This document shows positions 8,469 to 15,753 of a stretch of DNA of 24,370 bases, one piece after another. The stretch spans positions 1 to 24,370 of the forward strand of contig DDSN01000020.1 of the NCBI GenBank assembly GCA_002343395.1. The letters are read 5' to 3'. Made by a program: the position numbers and the translations under genes. This DNA is from Hyphomonadaceae bacterium UBA2389. Lineage in GTDB: Bacteria; Pseudomonadota; Alphaproteobacteria; Caulobacterales; Aquidulcibacteraceae. A model generated the notes under the pieces. The model was given only the letters and a program-made list of their open reading frames with translations. It was not told the origin of the DNA and made no database searches. Numbering within the stretch: the first letter of the stretch is position 1; each line of letters begins with the position of its first letter.

Positions 8469-10347
8469 GTGCGGTGCCTTCGCGTTTGATAAAGGTTTGG
8501 CGTGGAGTGTAATCGGCGAGCGCGAGCTCCCAGATGCTCGCGTCGGCGTGCGCGCCGGCAAGTTCGAATCCCAGCGTCGAAAAGAGATCGCGAATGACCC
8601 CGTTCTTGGGAGTGGGGATGTATGCCCCGCGCAGGCGCCGAGCCCCGTGCGCGAGCGCGGCCTCAACCAGGATGTTGAGGGTTTCATGCTCCAAATTTCG
8701 CCCAAAAACGCGGCAGCTCATGACCCAATTGGCGATCTCAAGCACCTCCGGCTCACCTTGCGCGGGGACGAGGGTAAGGGCGCTCACGATTCCATTGTCG
8801 CCAAATTTGTCGCGTAAACGCAGCTGCAGCGTTAGGGCGCGTGGGTCGGCTGCGAGCGCCTCGATTTCCGTTTCCGTTCTACGCGCCGTGTTTGTGTTGA
8901 ATTGATTGGTCTTGTTTATCAACTGTACGACGCGCGTTAGCGTCAACGGGGTCACTGGACCAAAGGCCACCGTCATGTCGAGTTGCTGCAAGAACGCATC
9001 CATGTCGTTGCTTGCGGTGAGCACGGCCTGACGTGCTCGATTTGCGGCGTAGTGGGACGAGCGGTCGATGTCTTCCTGCGTTAAGGCGATAGACTCGAAA
9101 TAGCCGCCGTCGCTCAGCGTCCGCACATAATGGGCGGGGTCAGCAGGAAGCTCAGGGACGGCAACCGTTGGCAGTGCGCCGCGGACACGGGCGCGCTCGG
9201 CGGGGTTGTCGTCGACGAAAACCAGACTGTCGAGGCCGATGTTTAGGTCGCGTGCGATAGCCTGGAGATTAGAGGCTTTGTCATCCCAGTTTGCGTAGAA
9301 GGCGGCGAAGTCGTCGCGCGCGAGGGCCATTTCTGGATGGTGGCGAAACGCCGCCTCTGCAATTGCAGCGTCATTTTTTGAACACACGGCCAGCAGGACG
9401 CCACGCTCGCTGAGTTTCTTTGCATAGCGCTGCAGCGCGAGATGCGCTTCGCCGACGCCGCTGCCTTCGCCGAGCTTTATGCCATCGACGCCATCGTCGC
9501 CGATCACACCGCCCCAAAGGGTATTGTCCAGGTCGAGCACAAGGCACTTCTTGCTTTTGCCCCGTTGGGCCGCCACCAGGCGCGCGACGAGTTCACCGAA
9601 GCGCGCCGCCGCATTCGGAGAAATCTCCATCTTTGCTTGTAGCCAGCGGAGCGGATCGAACCATCTATCCAATCCGTCCTGGGCGGCGGCGCGTTCTATG
9701 TCCAACCAAAGAACGCCCGCCTCTGCACAAGCGTCCTGCAAGGCGGCGTTTACGCGTGACACCAGTCGTCTTGGGGCGCCCTCCACGATGGCGTCGTGAT
9801 TTCCGAAGAGGGATGCATTCAGGTCCAGCACCGATTGCTGGATTACGGTCGCACCAAAGCGTTCGCGCACCAGGCCCCACAAGCCCGAGACATCGCGGCA
9901 AACCGTGGCAACCGCGTCGTCCGCGACGATCTTCGAACTGGCGAGAGGGATCGCGCCGACAAGTTCCTTTGCTGAGAGCTGCAGGACGATGTTGTCCGGC
10001 GCGAAACGGGAGAGCGCCCCGTCAGGATGATGAAGCTCTTGCCGATACTGGCCGTACGGCGCGACATAAACTTCAAAGCGAACACCCCAGCGCAAGCCCG
10101 CGATCCGCAGGGCTGGCGCCAAATGATCCATGGTTGCTGAGCCAAGCAAGGCGAGCTTTACACGTTCAAACCCTTCGCTCGTGACGATCTTAGAAAGCGC
10201 GGAATCGAGTTGTATGATTTGAAGATGGGAGAGTTGCGTCCGCGCAAGTTGGGACAGGCGATTTAAGCGCTCGCCGTCAGATGCCGCCTGAAGCGCCGCA
10301 GCGAGGTGTTCGCGAAAGTCCGGTCCAGCCTCGGGCAGCCACTTCAT
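8455..10347 (-). CDS. FkbH-like HAD-superfamily (HAD-IIIC) acyl-loading protein
   Basis: The 630-residue protein has three parts. The N-terminal domain (about 1-260) is SGNH-like (ALLGSATMDHLAPAL). A HAD-IIIC phosphatase-type domain (about 265-400) has LDLDNTLWGGVIGDDG (Asp272, Asp274), VCSKND (Cys322) and FVDDNPAER (Asp379, Asp380). The GNAT-like C-terminus carries INKTNQFN and MSCRVFGR (Cys545). Characterised FkbH-type enzymes take glyceryl from 1,3-bisphosphoglycerate and load it on an ACP through an enzyme thioester. Whether this protein uses that donor is inference. ATG 10347 forms ATGA with the upstream SGNH gene stop; an 80-residue upstream extension lacks family character and overlaps that gene, so I rejected it. 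Confidence 0.88.
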   Translation of the reverse strand: MKWLPEAGPDFREHLAAALQAASDGERLNRLSQLARTQLSHLQIIQLDSALSKIVTSEGFERVKLALLGSATMDHLAPALRIAGLRWGVRFEVYVAPYGQYRQELHHPDGALSRFAPDNIVLQLSAKELVGAIPLASSKIVADDAVATVCRDVSGLWGLVRERFGATVIQQSVLDLNASLFGNHDAIVEGAPRRLVSRVNAALQDACAEAGVLWLDIERAAAQDGLDRWFDPLRWLQAKMEISPNAAARFGELVARLVAAQRGKSKKCLVLDLDNTLWGGVIGDDGVDGIKLGEGSGVGEAHLALQRYAKKLSERGVLLAVCSKNDAAIAEAAFRHHPEMALARDDFAAFYANWDDKASNLQAIARDLNIGLDSLVFVDDNPAERARVRGALPTVAVPELPADPAHYVRTLSDGGYFESIALTQEDIDRSSHYAANRARQAVLTASNDMDAFLQQLDMTVAFGPVTPLTLTRVVQLINKTNQFNTNTARRTETEIEALAADPRALTLQLRLRDKFGDNGIVSALTLVPAQGEPEVLEIANWVMSCRVFGRNLEHETLNILVEAALAHGARRLRGAYIPTPKNGVIRDLFSTLGFELAGAHADASIWELALADYTPRQTFIKREGTAHDRT

Positions 10348-11348
10348 GGTCGCGCCGCCGGCGTAATGTTTGGCTCCAACGCCAGGCACGCGCGCAGCTG
10401 GGGTTCGGCCTCTTGTAGAAACGCTGCGACAAATCGATTGGCGCTGGCGCGATCGAGGTGAGAACTGTCGACAGTGGTTAGACCCGCGAGCTGGGGCGAG
10501 TACAACGGCATGTGAAGGGCGTCCGCCAACGCCTGCATGTTGCCGCGCTCCGGGTGGCGTGACGGCACGTAGGTCAAGAGAACGCACTCTCGGGGTGCAT
10601 CTAACCCGGCCAAAAAGGTCTCGGCGCGCGCGCGCATGTCTTCGACACGCTCGGGCTCAAGCGGCTCTTCGCCTTCGATGCCGGAGGGCGGTTCCTCTGG
10701 TTCGCCAAGAAACAACCACTCTCCGGTCTCGCGGTGGCGATAGAATGCCATCATGTTTCCGCACAAGCTGGGGATTGATGTGCAGAGCGCACGATGCGCG
10801 TTCTGCCAGGTTCGTTTTGTACGATAGCGTCCGCGGGTGTCGGCGCCGTTCATGACGTCTGCGGCGGGACCAGTGGTCCAGTCCGTGAAGAAGTCATCCG
10901 TGTTGATCACGTAGACGCGTGCGCGTGGCTGCAGTTCACGCAGAAGCGGCGCGACGAAGGTTATATTCTCAGTGTGACTGAAACCAAGCAGATAGTAAGA
11001 GCTCCCCGCATGGCGGAACCATTCGCCAAGAGCGGGCGCGGAAAAGCCAAACTGAAGCCGGCTGTTTCCCAGAAAGAGCACATCCGCGGAGCGTGCGGCG
11101 TCGCGTATTTCGGGCTCCGATCCAAACCAAAATGCCCCGTGGTCGTAGTCGCCATAGGCCGTCGCTTGGCAATGTCCCAGGTAGTGCGCTTCGTCGTAGG
11201 CAGCCGGGCAAGCGAGAATTCCATTAAAGCGCATGTGAAGCGCAAACGCCGCGAAAAACGCAAGAATGAGCACCGCGACGTACCAAGACGGCGCGGGCAA
11301 TCTGGTGCGCGTTCTTATGGAGCCCTGGGGATCGGCGGGGTCAGTCAT
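10344..11348 (-). CDS. Membrane-anchored SGNH/GDSL-like protein (DltD/AlgJ-like role)
   Basis: The 334-residue protein has one N-terminal membrane helix (about residues 20-40) and an extracytoplasmic domain. Two SGNH hallmarks are visible: DVLFLGNSRLQFGFS with Ser96 in the nucleophile block, and DSSHLD with Asp294 and His297 in the catalytic Asp-x-x-His block. An acidic Pro/Glu-rich insert spans about residues 214-240. It is the first gene of a four-gene minus-strand unit with FkbH, ACP and MBOAT genes, matching DltD beside DltB/DltC or AlgJ/AlgX beside AlgI. It likely finishes acyl transfer or hydrolyses acyl groups outside the membrane. ATG 11348 is preferred over a TTG 14 codons upstream. 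Confidence 0.78.
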   Translation of the reverse strand: MTDPADPQGSIRTRTRLPAPSWYVAVLILAFFAAFALHMRFNGILACPAAYDEAHYLGHCQATAYGDYDHGAFWFGSEPEIRDAARSADVLFLGNSRLQFGFSAPALGEWFRHAGSSYYLLGFSHTENITFVAPLLRELQPRARVYVINTDDFFTDWTTGPAADVMNGADTRGRYRTKRTWQNAHRALCTSIPSLCGNMMAFYRHRETGEWLFLGEPEEPPSGIEGEEPLEPERVEDMRARAETFLAGLDAPRECVLLTYVPSRHPERGNMQALADALHMPLYSPQLAGLTTVDSSHLDRASANRFVAAFLQEAEPQLRACLALEPNITPAARP

Positions 11349-11547
11349 GGCGTTTTCGTCTCGCTTGCGTTGTTCGGCCCAGGGGGTCAAGCAGCAGCTA
11401 CCAGCGCGCGCAACATTCTCCTCGCGAGATCACGCCGTTGACGGGCGCCTGACATCGGTTGATCGAAGCCAGTGGCCCGTTTACCATAGACGTGGTCCGC
11501 CGCTGCCTTGTCCGAGGCGGCGGGTTGTTATGCGGTGGAGGGGTCGA

Positions 11548-11763
11548 ATGTGGTTTGTTGATAAGCTTGGACCCCGGTCGCAAGGGGCAGGCGCGGCGAC
11601 TGGCGCAGCGCCACCACGCGCTACGGCCCAACCTCAGCAATCTCAACCTCAGCCTCGTTCGGCGCCGCCGAGCGCACCGCCCGCGCCACAAGCTGCCGCG
11701 CCGAAGGCCGCACCGCCACCACCACCCGCGCCGGAGCCCAAGAAGAAAAAGGGTTGGTTCTAA
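11548..11763 (+). CDS. Small Pro/Ala-rich hypothetical protein
   Basis: A 71-residue ORF begins MWFVDKLGPRSQGAGAATG, runs through a low-complexity Pro/Ala/Gln region (about residues 20-63) and ends KKKKGWF. GGAGGGG at 11537-11543, four bases before the ATG at 11548, is a good ribosome site and supports translation. An ATG at 11530 in the same frame lacks such a site. The frame ends seven bases before the 3' end of tRNA-Pro, which runs the other way. No family is recognised. Low complexity in GC-rich DNA means it could be a chance frame. Confidence 0.5.
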   Translation: MWFVDKLGPRSQGAGAATGAAPPRATAQPQQSQPQPRSAPPSAPPAPQAAAPKAAPPPPPAPEPKKKKGWF

Positions 11764-11770
11764 GGGCGAT

Positions 11771-11848
11771 TGGTCGGAGCGGCGAGATTCGAACTCGCGA
11801 CCCCCAGTCCCCCAGACTGGTGCGCTAACCGGGCTGCGCCACGCTCCG
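11771..11848 (-). tRNA. tRNA-Pro (anticodon GGG)
   Basis: On the minus strand a complete cloverleaf is visible. The acceptor stem is CGGAGCG/CGCTCCG. The D arm is GCGC with loop AGCCCGGTTA. The anticodon stem CCAGT/ACTGG encloses loop CTGGGGG with anticodon GGG. The T arm is GCGAG-TTCGAAT-CTCGC. The discriminator is A and the 3' CCA is encoded (11771-11773). It reads proline CCC/CCU codons. It sits between the small Pro/Ala-rich ORF and the end of the three-repeat protein gene. Confidence 0.96.
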
Positions 11849-11962
11849 ACCTGACCACAGGACTATGTCCCGCGGAACGCGCGTCTTAGCTCTCCGGCCT
11901 GGCGGCGGCAATGCGCTAAATTCCATAGCGCCTTGCTTGGAGCAGCCGTCGCTTCGAGGCGC

Positions 11963-13381
11963 CTACTGCACCGGACACATGAAGCGTCGGTAGAAGCGGC
12001 CGCTCTGACCGTTCTCGACCAAGACGCCTCTGGTGTCCGCGCCGTTGGGCGCCGATTGGCAGCCGGGCGGCTGGGGCACGCCGTCTTCGTAGCTTGGCGC
12101 TTGTTCAGCGGTGAAGCTCTGAAAGTCAGGCGCCGCTCTAACAAGCAGATTGCTGGCTCGGTTGAAACCAATGGACGCGCCAGGCGCCGCGCCGGATTCA
12201 ATCATCACGACCTGCACAGCGGTGTCGCCGCTTTCGCGCAGGTATTGGATAGCACCGGAAAAGCACGCGCCGCCGCCGAGTAGCCGCTCGGACGCCGCGC
12301 ATCGGCCCTGCGTCGCTAGAAACACGTGCTCGCCATAAAATTCCCAAAGCGCCAGTCCGCGTGGTGCTTCTGGCGGACCGCACCGGACCTCAAGCTGTGG
12401 CGCAGCAGAAAGACCGGCATCCGAGGAGCCCACAACAAAACGCACAGGCCCGGTGGGAGCGCATCCATCCTCCGCGCTCAATAGGCTGCGCTCAAAAATA
12501 CGTCGATGCACGCCGAACCCATTTCTCCGGCGCCTGATTTCGTACTGCGCTGTGTCCGGAAACGTCTGTCCCGCTGTCGCAGGCGCGGTGACTCCCAGCA
12601 TGACCGCCCGTTCCAAGTTCGGACTAGCGTTCAGCTGGGCGATCGCCTGGGCAAAGCACATGCCGTCACGCAAAACCGCTTCGGGGGGACAGTCGGCGAC
12701 GATGCTCGCGAGCGGCATGCTGGCGCCCGACATCACCTTTGTGCCAGCGGGTGGCCAAGTCGGGCCGGAGATCGCCGGCCTCGCGCCCGGTGTTGGCGCG
12801 GCGGCCGGGATCGGTCCTTGCGTGATGCGATAGGAGGGGCCGGGCGGAGCCGCGCCCCCGCAAACGACGAGTTGCTGCTCCTGCGCGACGCGTAATCCAC
12901 CTCGGCTTTCGAGCATGAAGTGAGGCGCTTCCCCATCGAGGGTCGCGCACGAGCGCGGCAGGGCGACGCTCGTATTCGCCATGGAACGCGCCGTCGCCGT
13001 CGGCGCGGCTCCGGCAAGAGAGACATCGAAGACAGCACCGGAAATCGGACCGTCCGCGTGACCTACCGGAATTGCGATGACCGGCGCCTGACTGAGACCA
13101 GCGTTGCGCATCGCCTGCAGAGCGCCAGTAAAGCAGATGCCCGGTTGGAGCATGTCCTGCGTCCGCGCGCAGCGCGCTTGCTGTTCGGCAACCAACATCG
13201 CATCGCCGAAAATGATGCGGACATCCCCGTATTGTGGCGGCGCAACTTGGCGGCCATCGTAGCGTCCCTGATACTGAGCCCGGTTTTGTGGGGGGCTTTG
13301 CCAGTCAGGCCCAGCCATTGCGGTGCCGGTAAGACACAGGCCGAGCATGGCTACCGCGGCAGCGAATCGCAGTTCTTTCAT
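11963..13381 (-). CDS. Secreted protein with three four-cysteine repeats, unknown function
   Basis: The 472-residue protein has a clear Sec signal peptide (MKELRFAAAVAMLG...) with likely cleavage after AMA at residue 23. Three repeats of about 120 residues follow, at roughly 53-175, 217-335 and 350-470. Each has four cysteines at near-constant spacing: 71/83/145/174, 231/242/307/334 and 361/373/441/469. The first pair frames a shared core, as in GICFTGALQAMR, GMCFAQAIAQL and GACFSGAIQYLR. Pro-rich linkers join the units. Two disulfides per repeat in the periplasm or outside the cell are inferred. AGGGGGG precedes the ATG. I recognise no family; it is not a lipoprotein, since Cys16 lacks a lipobox. 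Confidence 0.85.
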   Translation of the reverse strand: MKELRFAAAVAMLGLCLTGTAMAGPDWQSPPQNRAQYQGRYDGRQVAPPQYGDVRIIFGDAMLVAEQQARCARTQDMLQPGICFTGALQAMRNAGLSQAPVIAIPVGHADGPISGAVFDVSLAGAAPTATARSMANTSVALPRSCATLDGEAPHFMLESRGGLRVAQEQQLVVCGGAAPPGPSYRITQGPIPAAAPTPGARPAISGPTWPPAGTKVMSGASMPLASIVADCPPEAVLRDGMCFAQAIAQLNASPNLERAVMLGVTAPATAGQTFPDTAQYEIRRRRNGFGVHRRIFERSLLSAEDGCAPTGPVRFVVGSSDAGLSAAPQLEVRCGPPEAPRGLALWEFYGEHVFLATQGRCAASERLLGGGACFSGAIQYLRESGDTAVQVVMIESGAAPGASIGFNRASNLLVRAAPDFQSFTAEQAPSYEDGVPQPPGCQSAPNGADTRGVLVENGQSGRFYRRFMCPVQ

Positions 13382-13574
13382 AGAATCCCCCCTGGCAACC
13401 CCGAGGCGCTACACCGATTCCAAATGGCCGGACCAGCAATGCACGGTCGCGCAACTGGCGCGCTTGGGCGTCTGGAGCCTTTGAAGACCGTTTCCGCCCC
13501 CGTATAAGCGAGGGGTCGTTCTGCTAGCCGTCTTCGCGCACAAGGAGCGCTGGAAGAGGCGGAAAAGGTTCGTC

Positions 13575-14603
13575 ATGGCGAGTGATGATATTTGGCCTCC
13601 GCGTGAGCCCTGGGTTGGCGCATGGCTGCTGACGATAGCTGGGCTCGTGGTCGCCATGATCCTGGTTGGTGGAGCCACGCGCCTCACCGACAGCGGCCTT
13701 TCGATTACCGAATGGGATTTAGGGAAGGGTCTGACCCCGCCATTGACGACAGAGCGGTGGGCGGAGGAGTTCGACCTCTATCAGCGGACCCTTGAGTACC
13801 AAACCCAGAACAACGGCATGAGTCTCGCCGAATTCCAGCACATCTATTGGTGGGAGTGGGCGCATCGTTTCCTGGGAAAACTCATTGGCCTCGCGTTCGC
13901 ATTGCCAGCGCTGCTCTTTCTGTTCGCTGGTCGACTACGAGGACGCTTCCGGGTAACCGCGCTGCTCTTTGTGATGGGTGGTTTGCAGGGGGCCGTCGGA
14001 TGGTGGATGGTTACGAGCGGCTTGTTTGATCGTTTGGACGTGAGCCCTGTCAGGCTCGCGATCCATCTGGGTATGGCGTTGCTTATCTTGGCGCTCACGC
14101 TTTGGACGGCGATGGGCGCTTTCGCGTGGCCGGGGCGTCCCTCCAGTCTCGGAATGCCTCGCGCGATGGCTTTGTCCGTGGCCGCCTTGATATTCGTGCA
14201 AGCCATGTTCGGCGCGCTGTTGGCGGGAGCCGATGGGGGTGCGGCTTATGCAGACTGGCCACGCATTGGCGGCGAATGGTTGCCTTCGAGCGCGTTCGGT
14301 TTGGAGCCGATATGGCGCAACTTCAGTGAAGACCACGCAACGCAGCACCTCCTTCATAGGAACCTCGGTTACGTTGTGGCGCTGACCGCACTTGTCGTCG
14401 CACTTGGCGCGCTGTTCCGGGGGAGTGGCGCGGCTCGATGGTGCGCCATCCTTTTGGGGCTCGCGGCGGTGACGCAGGCTGGGCTTGGGATTGTTACTGT
14501 CCTGGGCGGCTCAACGCTCACGCCGAGTCTGCTGCATCAGGGTGCGGCGGTTCTGCTTTGGACTACCTCAATCGCAACGGCGCGAGCGGCAGTGGTAACG
14601 TGA
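13575..14603 (+). CDS. ctaA: Heme A synthase CtaA/COX15
   Basis: This integral membrane monooxygenase converts heme O to heme A, the cofactor of aa3-type oxidases. The 342-residue protein has about eight helices in two four-helix halves. Conserved heme-binding histidines are visible in WEWAHRFLG (His97), AIHLGMAL (His164), LHRNLGY (His261) and LLHQGAAV (His321). The N-terminal motif GGATRLTDSGLSITEW is diagnostic of the COX15 type. Length is normal for alphaproteobacteria. A purine-rich GGAAAAGG precedes the ATG. cbb3 oxidase does not use heme A, so the product serves another oxidase encoded elsewhere. The 193 bases upstream hold no feature I can support. Confidence 0.95.
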   Translation: MASDDIWPPREPWVGAWLLTIAGLVVAMILVGGATRLTDSGLSITEWDLGKGLTPPLTTERWAEEFDLYQRTLEYQTQNNGMSLAEFQHIYWWEWAHRFLGKLIGLAFALPALLFLFAGRLRGRFRVTALLFVMGGLQGAVGWWMVTSGLFDRLDVSPVRLAIHLGMALLILALTLWTAMGAFAWPGRPSSLGMPRAMALSVAALIFVQAMFGALLAGADGGAAYADWPRIGGEWLPSSAFGLEPIWRNFSEDHATQHLLHRNLGYVVALTALVVALGALFRGSGAARWCAILLGLAAVTQAGLGIVTVLGGSTLTPSLLHQGAAVLLWTTSIATARAAVVT

Positions 14604-14649
14604 TACCGTTGTCATAACCATATGAAAAACCACGATAATATCATGTCGC

Positions 14650-14678
14650 TTGACGTGTATTCTGCCCTCCGTTAAACG
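14650..14678 (+). promoter_or_regulatory. Possible sigma-70 promoter for rplM-rpsI
   Basis: TTGACG at 14650-14655 is followed after 16-17 bases by TTAAAC/TAAACG (14672-14678), a plausible -35/-10 pair for a housekeeping promoter. It lies about 35 bases before the rplM ATG, in an otherwise AT-richer gap after ctaA. This is pattern matching by eye only. Confidence 0.4.
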
Positions 14679-14712
14679 CGCGCCTCTTTTTCAACTTGCA
14701 GGACCTTTCGCA

Positions 14713-15189
14713 ATGCGCACGCAATCGACGCGCTCGGCCAAGGCTTCGGAGATCACCAACGGCTGGATCGTGGTGGATGCCGAGGGCGCGGTCGTTGGCC
14801 GTCTCGCCTCATTCATAGCGCTTCGCCTTCGCGGCAAGCACCGCGCCGATTTCACGCCCCATGTCGACACTGGCGATCATGTCGTTGTCATCAACGCCGA
14901 GAAGGTCGCGCTCACAGGCAACAAGATGACCGACAAGGTTTATTATCGCCATACTGGTCATCCGGGCGGAATCAAAGAACGCGTTGCCGGCAAGGTGTTG
15001 TCAGGCAAGCATCCGGAGCGCGTCCTGGAGAAGGCCGTCGAGCGCATGATGCCGAAAGAGAGCCCGCTCGCGCGCAAGCAACTCGCGAAGCTGCGCGTGT
15101 ACGCCGGCGCGGAACATCCGCACGCCGCGCAGAACCCCATGACGATCGACTTCAAATCGAAGAACCGCAAGAATTCGAGGATCGGCTAA
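14713..15189 (+). CDS. rplM: 50S ribosomal protein L13
   Basis: L13 is an early-assembling large-subunit protein. The 158-residue sequence has the alphaproteobacterial N-terminus (MRTQSTRSAKASEI), the core GWIVVDAEGAVVGRLAS, the RLRGKHRADFTPHVDTGD region and the signature VYYRHTGHPGGIKE. It ends in KNRKNSRIG. An in-frame ATG 21 codons upstream (14650) would place the start in the promoter-like sequence and add non-family residues, so ATG 14713 is chosen. The gene ends three bases before rpsI, the universal rplM-rpsI pair. Confidence 0.97.
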   Translation: MRTQSTRSAKASEITNGWIVVDAEGAVVGRLASFIALRLRGKHRADFTPHVDTGDHVVVINAEKVALTGNKMTDKVYYRHTGHPGGIKERVAGKVLSGKHPERVLEKAVERMMPKESPLARKQLAKLRVYAGAEHPHAAQNPMTIDFKSKNRKNSRIG

Positions 15190-15192
15190 GCC

Positions 15193-15684
15193 ATGAGCGA
15201 TATTCAACAAGGCTTCGAGTCTCTCGGCCAAATGACCGGCGTTCCGCAGCGCGTGGAGCAAAACGAGGCGGTTCTGCGTGAGAAGAAGGTGGACAAGTTT
15301 GGCCGCGCTTACGCGACGGGCAAGCGCAAGAACGCGGTTGCACGCGTTTGGGTCAAGCCGGGCAAGGGCAAGATCACCATCAACGGCAAGGAATCGGACG
15401 CCTATTTCGCGCGCCCGGTTTTGCGGATGATGATCAACCAGCCTTTCAAGGTCACGAACCGGGAGGGCGAGTTTGACGTTGTCTGCACGGTGTCGGGCTC
15501 AGGGCTTTCGGGGCAGGCCGGTGCGGTGCGTCATGGCATATCGAAGGCGCTGTCGGACTATGAGCCGGCGCTCCGGCCCGCGTTGAAACACGCTGGCTTC
15601 CTGACGCGCGACAGTCGCGTGGTTGAGCGTAAGAAGTACGGCCGCGCGAAGGCGCGCCGCAGCTTCCAGTTCTCGAAGCGCTAA
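15193..15684 (+). CDS. rpsI: 30S ribosomal protein S9
   Basis: S9 binds 16S rRNA, and its C-terminal tail reaches the P site. The 163-residue protein carries a roughly 35-residue N-terminal extension, as in other alphaproteobacteria. The S9 core runs from AYATGKRKNAVARVW through GSGLSGQAGAVRHGISKAL to the basic tail RKKYGRAKARRSFQFSKR. It follows rplM by three bases and ends before a strong intrinsic terminator, so rplM-rpsI form a two-gene operon. Confidence 0.97.
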   Translation: MSDIQQGFESLGQMTGVPQRVEQNEAVLREKKVDKFGRAYATGKRKNAVARVWVKPGKGKITINGKESDAYFARPVLRMMINQPFKVTNREGEFDVVCTVSGSGLSGQAGAVRHGISKALSDYEPALRPALKHAGFLTRDSRVVERKKYGRAKARRSFQFSKR

Positions 15685-15707
15685 GAGCAAGTTCATTGCG
15701 TATCTTG

Positions 15708-15743
15708 CGGGCGCTTCGGCAACGAAGCGCCCGTTTCATATTT
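15708..15743 (+). terminator. Intrinsic terminator after rpsI
   Basis: A perfect 11-bp stem CGGGCGCTTCG (15708-15718) pairs with CGAAGCGCCCG (15723-15733) around a GCAA loop of the GNRA type, then TTTCATATTT follows. It sits 23 bases after the rpsI stop and just before argC. Transcripts through argC would need readthrough or a separate promoter, which I do not see. Confidence 0.85.
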
Positions 15744-15753
15744 GGGGCAGGGC

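Noticed and set aside
8469..8705. N-terminal extension of the acyl carrier protein by 79 codons
   Set aside because: The extension lies wholly inside the FkbH-like gene in another frame. The 80-residue form matches carrier protein length exactly.
9420..10184. Plus-strand open frame of 254 codons opposite the FkbH-like gene
   Set aside because: The translation is Arg/Pro/Ala-rich with no domain, and the opposite strand encodes a well-conserved protein.
10348..10587. N-terminal extension of the FkbH-like protein by 80 codons
   Set aside because: It overlaps the SGNH gene and has random basic composition. ATG 10347 forms a normal ATGA junction.
11438..11487. Sigma-70-like promoter (TTGATC, 17 bases, TACCAT) before the small Pro/Ala ORF
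   Set aside because: The -10 element is weak and the gene itself is uncertain, so the match is within chance.
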